From: Chondrilla cf. caribensis
Taxonomy: Eukaryota > Porifera > Demospongiae > Chondrillida > Chondrillidae
Assembly: GCA_964020155.1 (NCBI GenBank)
Contig: OZ026547.1
Coordinates: forward strand, 4,766,509 to 4,830,508
Direction: 5' to 3'
Length of the DNA: 64,000 bases
The notes beneath the pieces are model-generated. The model made no database searches and was not told the DNA's origin. It was given only the letters and a program-made list of their open reading frames with translations. Position numbers and translations under genes: made by a program. This document shows positions 44,540-56,533 of the stretch, piece by piece. The first letter of the stretch is position 1. Every line of letters starts with the position of its first letter.

Positions 44540-47500
44540 TATGGTAACAGATTCTAGTGATATATAAAAGTCCCCCATCCACCTGAAGGTCCTAAATTAT
44601 ATAACTAGGCTACAATGCTGTCCATTTCTTGGGATATCTTTCATTATGAGTGTTGTCGAGTAGAAGATATGTATTGAGGCTGCACACCACCCTAGAGAAT
44701 TGGGGTCACTGGGGTCACATGTTGATGAGTGCATTGTGTAGTACAGGCAGACAAAGTGTGAATTGGCCAGGCCAAGTGTTTGAGCTTGTTATCCTACAGT
44801 GTTGCCTACAATCTTTGAATACCTTTCACTATGAAGTGATCTCCAGTGGAGACACACTGCACTTCTTTCGTCTTTAGTTTGTCTTATCATAATTCTTTGA
44901 AAGCAATCAATGAATTCCCTGCATCTTGTCACTATAGAATTAACTTAATTTAACTGACACTCTCTTTTAAGACCCTCAAATGCTGACACTTGACCTTGCA
45001 CAATTAATGTTCTTACATTTTGGCATGTTTTGGACATTGATGTCACTGTATGATTCTATGGTAGTAGTGGGAAATGTATGTTTCATCTTTCTATATAATA
45101 GTGTCAGAAGCCTTACTTACAGGTCCCATTGACACCGTACTATATGCCATGGCACATGCTGCAATGTATGTATTACTCTGTAGTGTACACTGTGTCACAT
45201 GAACACTGTAATGAAGGACCTGTCTTCAAACGGGAATGTTCCAACACTCACTCTACACATTGGAATATGCCATGTCACATGCTGCACTACACCTATTCCT
45301 CTGTAGTCTTCACTGAGTGTAGCATTCAAACTGTGAGGAAGGGCCTGTCCTGGCCCATTTTCCTCGTGCACATCAATTTGAATGATTGATGTAACTATTA
45401 TGCAATGGTTTGAAGCTACAAGTATTTGACACTTGTACAAAGGCCCTTGCTGATCAATAATATCAAATTTAAAGTCACTAATCCAGCATGAACATAATAA
45501 TGGAAGGCACACTTTCACCTGAAGTTGCTTATAGGTGTATCTTGCCAGAATATGTACAATGCTTTTCAATTTTTGGGATATCATTAGGTATGGAAGTGCA
45601 TTGTTACAGTAGAGGATATGGATTGAGACTGCACACCACTCTAGACATTTGGGGTCACTGGGTAAGTTGATGAGTGCATTTTGTAGTATTGGCAGACACA
45701 ATGGAAGTTGGTCAAGGTTTTGGGCTTGTTTCCTACAATCTTTGAATTCCTTCCACTATGGAAGTTATCTCCAGTGGAGACACATTTCTTCTGTCTTTAG
45801 TTCCCCTTATCATAATTCTTTGAAAACAATCAATGAATTCCCAGCATCTTGTCAAAATGCAATTATAGCTTCAAGTACGTTCTTACTAATTGACATGCTA
45901 CAGTGGTTTTCACATTTGATGTGATCATTTGAGACCATCAAATGCTGACATCTAATGATGTAACTTGATTTTGCATTATGTTTTTACATTTTTGGCATTT
46001 TCAGACAATGATGTTACTGTATAATTTCATGGTGGTAGTGGAAATCTTACTACATAATATTTCGGATCCAAAATTCTGCATTCTTTGCCACTCACATTTA
46101 CACAATCTACTATGCCATGCGTGGCACATGGTACAATGTATGTGTTGCTCTGTAGTCTACTCTGTGTGAGATAAAAGCTGTAATGAAGGACCTGTCTTCA
46201 AAAGGGAATGTTCCAACACTCACTCTTACACATTGTAATGTGTCTTTACACATGCTGCAATACACGTATTCCTCTGTGGTCTACACTGAGTGTAGCTTTC
46301 AAACTGTAAGGAATTTGAAGGACCTGTCCTGAGCCATTTTCCCCGTGCAAATCACTTCGAATGATTGATGTAACTATTATGCAAAGGTAGGTGAGTGAAG
46401 GTAGCTACAAGTATTTGACACTTGTACTAAGGCACTTGCTGATCAGTAGTATCAAATTAAGTCAATAATTCAGCATAATAATAGTACCATAGAAGGCACA
46501 CTTTCATCTGAAGTTATAATTCTATACCATGGTTTTCTATTTTTTGGCATATCATTCAGCATAAAAGTGTCATTGAGAAGAGGATATGTATTGAGGCTGC
46601 ATATGTACACTACCCTATAGAATTGGGGTCACTGGTCACCTGTTCATGAGTGCATTGTGTAGTACAGGCAGACACAGTGTGAATTGGTCATGTGTTTGAG
46701 CTTGTTATCCTACAGTGTTGCCTACAATCTTTGAATTCCTTTCACTATGGAAGTGATCTCCAGTGGAGACACACTTCACTTATTATGTCATTTTGTCTCT
46801 CTAATCGCAATTTTTGTAAGCAATCAAAGAAATACCTGCATATTTCAGAGCTTCAAGTACATACACAAGAAATGACATCCTACTGTGTTTCCTACATTCT
46901 TCAACGTGGAGATGAACTCCAGTGGACACACTTTCCATGTCTTACAATGCAATTAGTACAGTTGATGAATAACAAGCTTTTCACTTCCCATTGTCTGACT
47001 TTACTATCTATAACAGATTGTATACTACCATGGTTCTGATCTAAACAGTCTTTCAATATGACAGTGACCTGAACTACATACATGGCAATGTTTTTACATT
47101 CAGTATGGATGCATTCTTTCAATATGACAACATACATTCAAATACATTTTAATGACCACCTACACTGCTTTCACAGCACTTTTTTCAATTATAGTTTGTT
47201 ACAGAAAGGGCCTTAGAAACCTGCATTCTTTACCTTGCACATTTACACACTGTACTATGCTATTTTGCATGGTGTAATGTACAGATTTCTCTGTAGTTTA
47301 CACTAAGAGCAGGTCTCATCTCAATGGGAATGCTCTAACACAAACTTTAAGCACTGTACTTTGCCATGGAGCAAGCTGCAAAACACATATTCCTCTTTAG
47401 TCCATACAAAGCTAAATTCAACCTTACATTTTTCGCACTTTTATGTAGTTCAGGTCAATGTCAATGCCTAGATTAATACGACTGTAGTAGGTCATCTGTT

Positions 47501-48345
47501 GTGGATAGGATAGTATCACAATTTGAAGTCAATTGCATCAGCTGTACTAATTGCATTCAAAACCTGAAATATGTCTCCACTGGAGATCATTTTCATGTTG
47601 AAGATTGTACGAAACACAGTATAGGATGCCATCAGTCGTGTATGTACTTGGATTATCACTTAATTGCATAGTGACAAAATGCTAGGAATTCACTGATAGC
47701 TTTCAGAGAATTGTGATAAGAGGAATAATGACAAAAGAAGCAAAGCATGTCTCCACTGGAGATCACTTCATAGTGAAAGGTATTCAAAGATTGTAGGAAA
47801 CACTAAAGGATAACAAGCTCAAACACTTGGTTGATTCACACTTTGTCTGCCTATAGTATAACCTGTCTTCATCTCTGTGGAATATTTGAGTTTGCATCAC
47901 ATAGAGAATATGGATTCTGTGTATACACATCACCAAATTGAGAAGTGGGTTCACCAGGGTCATCAGTTGATGAGTGTCTTAGTTTACTTATTTCACTGGG
48001 CACCTTAACATGTGGGCTAATGGTTGCCTCATTATTAATGATTCTGATTCTGATAGTGTATATCTGATATGACATACTCAGTCTGAGAGTGTATGTATTA
48101 ACTGTACTAATTACATTGTAAGACCTACAGTATGTCTCCTTAATTGCATTGTGACAAAATGGTGGGAATTCATTGATTCCTTTCAGTATATTGTGATAAG
48201 AGGAACTAATGACAAAAGAAGAGAAGTGTGTCTGCACTGAAGATCACTTCCATAGTGAATGGTATTCAAGGATTGTAGGAAACACTGTAGGATAAGAAGC
48301 TCAAACACCTGGCCAATTCACACTGTGTCTGCCAATAGTATATCC
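44540..48345. repeat. Array of direct and inverted diverged repeats
   Basis: The block 'gcagacacagtgtgaattgg' ... 'gagcttgttatcctacagtg' ... 'tgatctccagtggagacaca' occurs directly at about 44745-44860, 45685-45790 and 46667-46775, and inverted at about 47745-47850 and 48225-48335. A second block, 'aatgttccaacactcactct', occurs at about 45235 and 46207. Roughly 0.95-kb direct periodicity followed by an inverted pair suggests repeated duplication of one interspersed element. No credible gene; open frames in it are short. Confidence 0.75.
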
Positions 48346-49100
48346 TGTCTCCCAAAGAGTGTCTCAATATGAGTTATGTGCAGGAACTGTTGATAATGAT
48401 ATTCAACTTTCAACTCTAAACCTATGTACCCTCAGGGGCAGGTAATGTGCGCTCCTGCACCATGCTGAAAGACATGCTACGTATACGTAGTGCTGGGAAT
48501 TGACTGTCATTTCAAATGGATTGATGAAGCGACTAGTCACAGGGAATAATTATGTGGACATATTCTGAAACAAGTCTTGTTCCTTTAAGGTGAATAGTCA
48601 TCTAATAGTCTAAATGTGGAGTCTTTTGAGTCCTTTTAATGTTTCAGGTACTCTTGATGTACAGAGGAATGAATTGTCCCTGGGCCAGCAACCATCCACC
48701 CATGGAATGAATTGTCCCAGCCTAATGCTAATTAAACAAGGGAAAAATTTGTCACAATTTAAAACTGGATAAAAACCACAACATCCCATCCCATCTACAT
48801 CAATACATACGTACAGAAATAGTGTCATTCTAAGATGAATCAACAAGCAAAGGTTTTTTACTCTGACCCACTGGTATACGTCCTATGATTATGAAATTAT
48901 TATACTGACACAAGTATCCATCAAGTGAGAAGTATTGAAATTGTCCCGACTTTGACCCACATCAAAAGTGTACACTATGTTGTTGTTCATGAGCAGTTGC
49001 AGGAATTGGACACAAGTATGTAATTTCCACATTGTTTTCAATGTTATCAAATTAGTCTGAACTTCGACCCATACCAAAGTGGTCACACACAGTCTCTTGA
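48346..49100. other. Upstream region of the Vps62/aerolysin gene
   Basis: Contains a degraded hAT-like MITE fragment (about 48490-48650) and two copies of a motif with 'gtcygaacttygacccayay' at about 48940 and 49056, the nearer one 45 bases upstream of the TATA box. Paralogue B has the same motif twice (see 56240). Confidence 0.5.
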
Positions 49101-49113
49101 AAGTCTATAAAAG
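49101..49113 (+). promoter_or_regulatory. Core promoter of Vps62/aerolysin gene A
   Basis: AAGTCTATAAAAG, about 130 bases before the ATG. It is identical in paralogue B and shares 12 bases with the galectin promoter. Confidence 0.7.
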
Positions 49114-49238
49114 GAGTACCTTCTCAAAGGGATTGAGCAGACCACACTTTTGTGACAAAAGTAAGAAGGTGAACAGAGAAAAAGCAGCTCTATAGGACTC
49201 CCACTCTACTCGCAAGACGCAAGAATATTACCGTCAGA

Positions 49239-52202
49239 ATGACAAAGGTCTATTTACCATTGGTGATTCTGGTTGGGTTTGCAGGTCTTGTTCTGCTTAA
49301 AACATCATCAGCCACTAGCCCACCAATTGCATACCTCTACACCAACTTCTACGAGGAAATCTGGACGGATCGTGGCAGTGGAGCTCATCGAGATGTTTCA
49401 TTTTGGAGAGCAATTGACTACGAACCGACTTTCTATTCTGTGGGAGATGTAGCATGGGCCTCCCATGAAAAACCTGGCACAAATGCGTTGATTGTTAAGG
49501 CCCTGGAGGAGGGGTCACTTGCTCGGCCCGTCCGTTTCACCGAAGTATGGAACGACGCCAGAAGTGGTGCTCGTAGGGATGTGAAAATCTTCAGGATGGA
49601 CCCACCCCCGGGTTACACTTGCCTGGGTTATGTTGCAGCAGAAGGATCATCTGTACCAGACCCATCCCACTACAGGTGAGACTGTCCCTTACAAAAATAA
49701 GCCACATATCTCCCTCTCCTTACCACAATGTGTACCTGGTGGAGATGACACAAGGCTATGAATGCTGACAATGTTTGAGCCAAAATTTGAAATATGCTTA
49801 TACTACATACACAGTTACTGGTCTACTCTGTAATCAAGCAAAACACACAATTTTGTGAATATTTAGTAACTGTAAATCCAGAGGTAAGGCGTACCGTGTT
49901 TAAAAATGGGATAAGTATTGGATGATATTTTAATTGTACTGGAGAAAAACCTATGCCTTTTGTCTCAGTGGGACTCTATTATAGGTGACGTGTATGAATT
50001 ACCCACCCTACGGGCATATTCGTCCGAAAAACGTGTCATGAAAATTGCGCCTTTCAAGTACAGCAGATAGTACGGTTTCATTTGAATTCTAAGAGAAAGG
50101 TCTAAAACGAAACTCCAACCCCCCTAGTATACTTGACGGGTCCCGCTGAGAAGAATTGGGGAGTTTGACGTCGATTGCATGCGAACTGAAGGAGGAGTTC
50201 GCAAACAAACAAACAACAGTGACCCCGTAAATTATAGTAAGATGATTTGTGCATGTATTAACCATTAGCAACATTGTATGAATGACATGAGCACACAATG
50301 CTATAAATTGTCTATGAAATCCTTCACAGGTGTGTTAAGTCAGAATATGTAACTGACGGACAGTATCTGCTTACATGGGATGATTCCGGCTCGGGGGCTC
50401 GTCAAGACGTGGCAGTCTACAATGACATCAGGGGTGATAGCCTGGATGGTATTGATGCCAATACATTCACTGCCTTTCCAACCTACTCACCACCAGGCGG
50501 ACAGCCAAAAATCCTGGATGGGAGGTATGCAAAGTTGAACTCTCTCATACCTCATCCAGTGGTAGAGTTGCCTCTTCAGGTAAGAATGATCGAATGATTG
50601 AATATTATATTAATTAGCATATAATAATATGGTATATCCTAATACTGTCAGTGAATTTTAATACAATGGAAAATAGCAATTTTATTCTCATGCAGCTACC
50701 ATATTGTTTTTGATGTAAAGGTTCATTTGAAGTAATTTTTGTTGCAGGTTTACTTTGTGGCAGATGCAGAAGAGATATGGAACGATCGAGGAAGTGGAGC
50801 CAATCAAGACTTCAGTGTCTGGAGGGCACCAGGAACAGGTACAACGTTCTCCCTTGGCGACCTTTCCAACAACAATTACAACAAGCCTCCGTCTTTCTTG
50901 GCAAAAGACACCAGCCCAAAGAGAAATGCACTAAGGCTGCCTCATAGCTTTCGTCGGATTTGGACAGATGCTGGATCTGGTGCTAATTGGGATGGTTCGT
51001 TTTGGGAACCCCTCTGTCCCCCAGGATTTGTAGCACTCGGGAATGTTGCAATGCGCTCACACAGCATCCAACCGGACTTAAATTCCATTGCATGTGTGAA
51101 TGGTACTTACACAATTCCCGGTACATGGGAACATGTCTGGGACGACCGGGGAAGTGGAGCAAAACGCGACGTCTCAGTGTGGGAAGCAATACCCCTATCT
51201 TCTGCGGGATTCTCCACACATCCAATGACCGCTGTAGATCATTATGGCATGATTGATCGTATTTCCCGTGTCTTGAAGAGTGACGCTGTGCGGTACATTC
51301 GCAGCAAGCCAGCGGAAAAGTACATCCTCACAAATGTGAAATATCAATTTGACGACAGAGATCTTGTGGACCAGCACCCCGAGGATCTTCTCCGCACCAC
51401 GGTGATCAATATGGGTGACACGCCTCAAGATATATCTAGAGGAATAACATATGAATACACTGAATCCTATGATTGGTCCTTTGGGTCCAGTCTGGAAATT
51501 AGCATCTCATTCGAAGTGACGGCTGGGGTTCCACTGATTGGAGAATCAACAGTGAGTGTATTCACATCACCTGACATGTTCAAACACAATTTACAAATGG
51601 TTACTCTGAGTATGCTTATCTTAACTAACCACAATACTGACATATCATTTTGTATATAATGTTGGAAACTCCCATCAATTTGTAATGTAAAACTCAACTT
51701 TATGAGAGGCCTACATTAAAATCTGTGCTCACAATATTTGTAGGCAATTATTCCTTAAAGCTATAATTACCAATTTATTCAGCAGAAAACATCATCAATG
51801 AAAATATTAGTAGCTGGATTGCCATGATCAAATATAAGTAACGTACTCTAATTTCTGGATGATATTTTGAGTGGATAACGTTTTTGATGTCATTAGGTGT
51901 CAACTGGGATTACAACAACATTCTCTTCAGAAGTCAGCGAATCCACCAGCGAAACTGAGTCACACACCACAACTGTTAACATGGAAGTCCAACCTCGATC
52001 ACAGAAGGAGGTCATCATCACTGCCAATCGCTACACTGCAAACATACCCTACACAGCCACACTGACCACCATCTTCACTGATGGTACTAGGGCTATCCAA
52101 AATGACTACAAGGGAACCTATCGTGGTGTTCAAGTCAACCATGTTCAAGTGGTTTTCGAGCCGGATGTCCCCATCGAACCTGGGAAGCCAGACCCACAGT
52201 GA
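49239..52202 (+). CDS. Secreted Vps62-repeat / aerolysin-like pore-forming protein (gene A)
   Basis: Four exons with consistent phases: 49239-49675, 50330-50579, 50748-51551 and 51897-52202, giving about 598 residues. Residues 1-25 form a signal peptide (MTKVYLPLVILVGFAG...). Six copies of a motif like WxDxGSGAxxDxSxW follow (for example IWTDRGSGAHRDVSFWRA), arranged as three pairs across exons 1-3, several with a trailing GxxxLGxVA; this is the Vps62 (DUF946) pattern. The last about 240 residues are beta-rich: an amphipathic Ser/Thr-rich stretch (exon 4 start) is flanked by long strands, with a Glu/Pro-rich end, as in aerolysin/natterin-type beta-barrel pore formers. Vps62 modules probably bind a surface ligand and the C-terminal module would insert. 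This is inference from architecture; toxicity is unproven. No frame break was seen. The protein may act in defence or prey capture. Confidence 0.8.
49935..50265. mobile_element. About 330-bp insertion in intron 1 of gene A
   Basis: Paralogue B's intron 1 is continuous across this site (57205-57230), while A has an extra, CpG-richer segment (cctacgggcatattcgtccg, gacgggtcccgctgagaaga). Termini and class were not resolved. Confidence 0.5.
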
Positions 52203-54020
52203 TCATGACCTCAGCCGAGGTATACTGGTGGTAGAGATAACACTGTGTAGTTGGTAAAATAAAAGTATGAACAATGTAGTGAGATAGGAAATTAAACAGA
52301 AAGGTTAGGATAGTCTTAGAAATGATAGTGTCTCCACCAGTAACTAAACGTAGTCATTATTGTAGTTTCAGAATTATATAATCTCTCTAAATGATAATTA
52401 TTATTATTATCATTATTATTATTGTTCATAATGATCGACGATGATGATGATAAGTGGTGAAACTATAAATTATATTTAAAATTAAATAGGTGGGATATAT
52501 AATATATAATAATAATACTATTTCCATCAACGAAGGCAATAAACAATAACGACAATAATAACAGCAACGACATAAATTAAAATAGTAAATAAATTTAATC
52601 ATTAATTAAGGGATCCTCACTGGTCCAGAGCTAATCTAGTGTGCCTAAAACTGAGTTAGCATTACCTGTCTGAATGGCAACTGAAACTCATTGTATCATG
52701 TGGCAATGTTTCCAGCTGTTGAATTCTATGTTGAATCCAGTCTTGTGGGCTGCTGTTTGTTGGACATAGATCATCGATATCGGGATCTTCTTCTGGGTGA
52801 CCCTGACCATAGTAATAAAATAAATACTAGTGACAATAATAATCTTAGCTTATATGCAAATATTGAAATCATAGTATGATGTCTTATCAAAGGCATCTTC
52901 CTCTAATGACTTGTCACTGTCACTATTGATGATAGTAAATAAGTATGTAGCTTTGTTTTATATGCGCAAATTATGTAAGCACTCACTGTTCATTCTTGTG
53001 ATAGCTGAGCTGGTTGTTGATAGCACTGCAGTGTATGTGTAATATGACTGTCATCCACTACATTTTTAATTCAAGCGCTTATGACTGCAGTACTTACATT
53101 TGTCTTTTAAGACGTGGAAATCGAAAATTGCTGTTTGTATCTTCTTCCCCGCTGTGCATGTGTACATATTATGTAGGTACACATACAAGTATTCTCACAT
53201 ACATTGGTACCTCATTTCATGTGGCAATATTCAATGGTTTGTGTTGGAAGATTACTATGTACTTAACTCAAGGATGATTCTTGAATTTAATTAGCATGAT
53301 GACCAGCCACAGCCTGATAGATAAGATGTGCTTTTCATCTGGGAATTTTCTGTTTCCTATTGGTGATTTTTACTGGTACAGGCTCTTGTGATCATATTTG
53401 GGTACCCTGAGAGAAAAATAGACTCATTAGACTATTTTTTGAGTCATCATGTCTTGTTGCAATAAATTTACTTCTCTTAGACAAAGTTTTTCTGTAGTTT
53501 ACACCTGCTTTGCTCTTTCCCTCTAGTATCTTTAACTTTCTTATTTATTGGCAGATGCATATATTCCAAGTAATTATTTTGTAGGAGGCACACATAATTG
53601 TATGCCTGCATTGACTGTACATTACAATTTATGTACATACGTACAAACATATACCTCTCATAAATGTCTCCCTTGCTTTTCTCATTAGCCTTGTTTAGCT
53701 ATCACTCTTTGGGGGTCGGCCTACAAGATGAATTACCTTCAACAATGGCTCATTTGCGCTGCTCCTCTTTATTGCTTCCTACACATATGTACAGCAGTTT
53801 ACATGTTTGGTGAAAATATAGTACAGGATATGAGGCTTCAAAGAAGATGTGCAATATATTATTGCATACATACTTTGCTTTGTTTTTAACTATACCTTAT
53901 TGTTATCTGTTGGTGTCCTTTTGGATCCACTGCTCAATACACTGGTAATCCATTGAGATTGTTATCAGACTGAGTGGCAAATCCAACCAGATGTCTATAG
54001 ATAGATTCTCCCATCTCTAC
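52203..54020. other. Intergenic, no gene seen
   Basis: 3' flank of gene A, with AT-rich simple sequence (runs of aat/att near 52390-52600). Nothing recognisable on either strand. Confidence 0.45.
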
Positions 54021-54023
54021 TGC

Positions 54024-54910
54024 CTACTGCAAATCAACTTCATCATTATTGCAGCATGTAGCTGATATACATTTATGCAGTGTATCATGTAATAGCCTCT
54101 GAAGTGCTTTCAACTTATGGACATTTGTCATTTTCGGCAGTATCGGCTGTGATGTTGGAGTTGGTGGCGGGCTATTGCTGGGTTCATCCATTGTTTTGTC
54201 TGAGTTGACAATGTTCAGGACCATGTAGCATGATTCTGTGGGAGTGGTTGGCAGGCTAGACCAATGCCACTGTTGGTGGAATGAGAATACTGTAAAAATG
54301 TGTTTGCAGGGAATCCTGTTCTTACTAAAAAAATAACAGCTACAGCTACCTGTAACATATGTACATTTAATCAATCTTAGTTGAACAACACCATACCCTT
54401 AGGGTACAATTGTTTTACCTTGAGGGATATCCACTCTGTTGTATTTGTCGTCGGCAACAGTATAGCTACCTTCTCCTTCATCAAGGATATCATCTTGGTG
54501 GTACCATTTTGCCAAGTTCATTTGGCGCAATACTCCTGCCTGGACTGTGGGTGGACGGTTCCTTAAATATTCAGCTAATGGATATCTGGGAGCACGATAC
54601 ATCTCTGTAGCTAGTGTCACCGCAGTTGAATATTCCTTGGTCTGTTCTGTTATTTTGCACACTATCTCCACATATTCCCATTACCATAATACAAGTAGGG
54701 AATATCTCAGCTATTGCTTCCAGTTGTACATAACTCTTGTCTGTCATGAAGTATTGGGTTTTCCAGTCCAGGTTCCATTTGCTGAGGATGGATAAACCCT
54801 TAGCTATGAGTTGAGAAGTTTCAAATTGTGGGACAATCGTCCCCACTACTGTCCCTAAACCAAGTGCCGTTTTCACAACAAGAAAGAAGCATGGGAATCC
54901 ATATTATTTG
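54024..54910 (-). pseudogene. MULE-type transposase with SWIM zinc finger, incomplete
   Basis: Minus strand from about 54910: VKTALGLGTVVGTIVPQF, LSKWNLDWKTQYFMTDKS and LEAIAEIFPTC fit the MULE transposase domain (the FMTDKS...EAI..FP block includes a catalytic Asp). The frame then breaks near 54660 and jumps to a later part (MYRAPRYPLAEYLRNRP, YTVADDKYNRVDIPQG). A 69-base intron (54418-54350, GTAAAA...TTACAG) joins in phase to SCSCYFFSKNRIPCKHIF, a canonical SWIM finger (CxCx9CxH), ending at a stop at 54024. The family normally has about 100 residues between the FP block and the region before SWIM; these are missing, so this is a deleted Mutator-like element or a decayed domesticated gene. 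The clean SWIM intron is a point in favour of former expression. Confidence 0.65.
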
Positions 54911-55246
54911 GTCCTGTTACAGATGTGTGATGGTATATAAATGCTATGGTTAGGTCACATACTGTCACTGTTATACACACGTAACTGTAAATAACATCCA
55001 TGCAAGTTATGGTGTTCCCAAACTGTGTCATCCACACCTGTTGTTGTTTGGTTTAAATCACCAGAAGGAATGGCGTAGTACTACCCGCTGTAGCCTCAAT
55101 ATCTTCGGTAAGGCTATTACCTTGAAGCTGTTGTACAGCTTTGGTTATATCTTCCAGAGTATCTACACTGTGGGAATGTATTTAATGTCAGCTACAAATT
55201 ATCCATATGCAACTTCATAAAATTCACCATTTATCAGATTCACATA
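54911..55246. other. Probable upstream part of the MULE remnant
   Basis: Minus-strand sequence just upstream (reading NMDSHASFLL near 54905-54875) continues the transposase-like frame briefly; beyond this no clear coding was seen. Confidence 0.3.
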
Positions 55247-55421
55247 CAGTGGAACCTCTCTATTAAGAACACTTTGGGACTTTAAGATTAGTCCTTATTA
55301 CAGAGGTTTCCTCAATTCAGAGGTCATTTAATACACTACAGTACTACACTAGGACACAGAATGGTGTCCTTATTAGAGAGGTTTCCACATTTCAGAGGTT
55401 TGTAATAGAGAGGTTCCACTG
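55247..55421. mobile_element. 175-bp pogo/Tigger-like MITE
   Basis: CAGTGGAACCTCTCTATTA at the left end and its complement TAATAGAGAGGTTCCACTG at the right end, flanked by TA on both sides (55245-55246 and 55422-55423). The CAGTGGAACC terminus with TA target is typical of pogo-group Tc1/mariner MITEs. Inner 'ttattagagaggtttcc'-type repeats are also present. Confidence 0.9.
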
Positions 55422-55423
55422 TA

Positions 55424-55904
55424 TTCCTTTTTCCTTGCTTTCCTCTTTATTACCGTGGTAACTGTGGCTAGTTAAATATAGAAGCTATTTTCAAGCCTAT
55501 TTATGTTAGCAAGTGTGTACATGGTAATTGCATCCCTGGACTGATTACTTCCGTCTGATTTGTATTGCTGGAAGTGATATCTCACATCACCCTCTTCATT
55601 GTTTTGGAGAAATGAAATGACAGCATCCTGCGTCAATTTTGACAGCACATTGGTATATGCTAGGTAATCACATAATTTTGCATATACTCTCAGCCATACC
55701 TGGTAATAGTGAATTCCTCTGTTTCAAAATGGCTGTCTGCACCAGGTATTGCATATCCCTTTTTGTGGGCGATTGAACCAATGTACTTACCTACTTTGTA
55801 AATCTTCTCCCCACTACCAGGCATCCACGCTGTACCTAGTAAGACCCATTCTTAAGGTATTTCTGTAACGAACCTTTGCAATTATTGTAATAATGTTTCA
55901 CTTC
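55424..55904. other. No gene called
   Basis: May hold further decayed 5' sequence of the MULE remnant on the minus strand; no motif is convincing. Confidence 0.3.
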
Positions 55905-56186
55905 TCGATGTTTTGTGTGCTTTCTTGGCCATAATGGTCGTTCATTTAGCGCATACGTTTGTTCTCATCTAATACAAATGGTGATAATGTTTGATCCTTT
56001 GCTGATTGCATGTCAGCATTACTGCAGTTGCATAAAGCAGGTCTTCTATCATTAGTTTGTTGCCTGAAAAAATAATTGCACTGTCATTTATCCGCGAGTG
56101 GTGATCTAGGTGATAAATATTCAACATTTCCAATCATTTGTTGCCAGAAAACACCAACAATGCCAGGTCTGTTAAGACCCCCTGTG
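55905..56186 (-). mobile_element. TA-flanked element family, copy 3 (left end only, inverted)
   Basis: On the minus strand it starts CACAGGGGGTCTTAACAGAC and follows copy 1 through 'atgattggaa', 'cactcgcgg', 'tttatgcaactgcagtaatg' and 'ttatcaccatttgtattaga', then stops at about copy-1 position 22290. It ends less than 60 bases before the block shared by the two Vps62/aerolysin promoters begins. Confidence 0.82.
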
Positions 56187-56239
56187 GTTGTTGTTGAGCG
56201 GTTACTGGAATTTGGCACAAATATGCATTTTTTACATTG

Positions 56240-56408
56240 TTGTAAAGGTTATCAAATCAGTCTGAATTTCGACCCATACCAAAGTGGTATCCGGTCATGC
56301 ACAGACTCTTGACTCTAATTTCCACATTGTTTTCAATGTTATCAAATTAGTCTGAACTTTGACCCATACCAAGGTGGTCTCACACAGTCTCTTGAAAGTC
56401 TATAAAAG
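56240..56408 (+). promoter_or_regulatory. Promoter of paralogue B with a duplicated upstream motif
   Basis: The motif 'aatcagtctgaatttcgacc' + 'cataccaaagtggt' at about 56255 recurs at about 56345 ('attagtctgaactttgaccc'), each followed by a version of 'cacagtctcttga'. The TATA box TATAAAAG is at 56401-56408 within AAGTCTATAAAAG. Gene A has the proximal copy and a diverged distal one. Confidence 0.6.
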
Positions 56409-56533
56409 GAGTACTATCTCACAGGGATTGAGCAGACCACACTGTTGTGACAAAAGTGAGAAGGTGAACAGAGAAAACGCAGCTCTATAGGACTCCCACT
56501 CTACTCTCAAGACGCAAGAATATCACCACCAGA

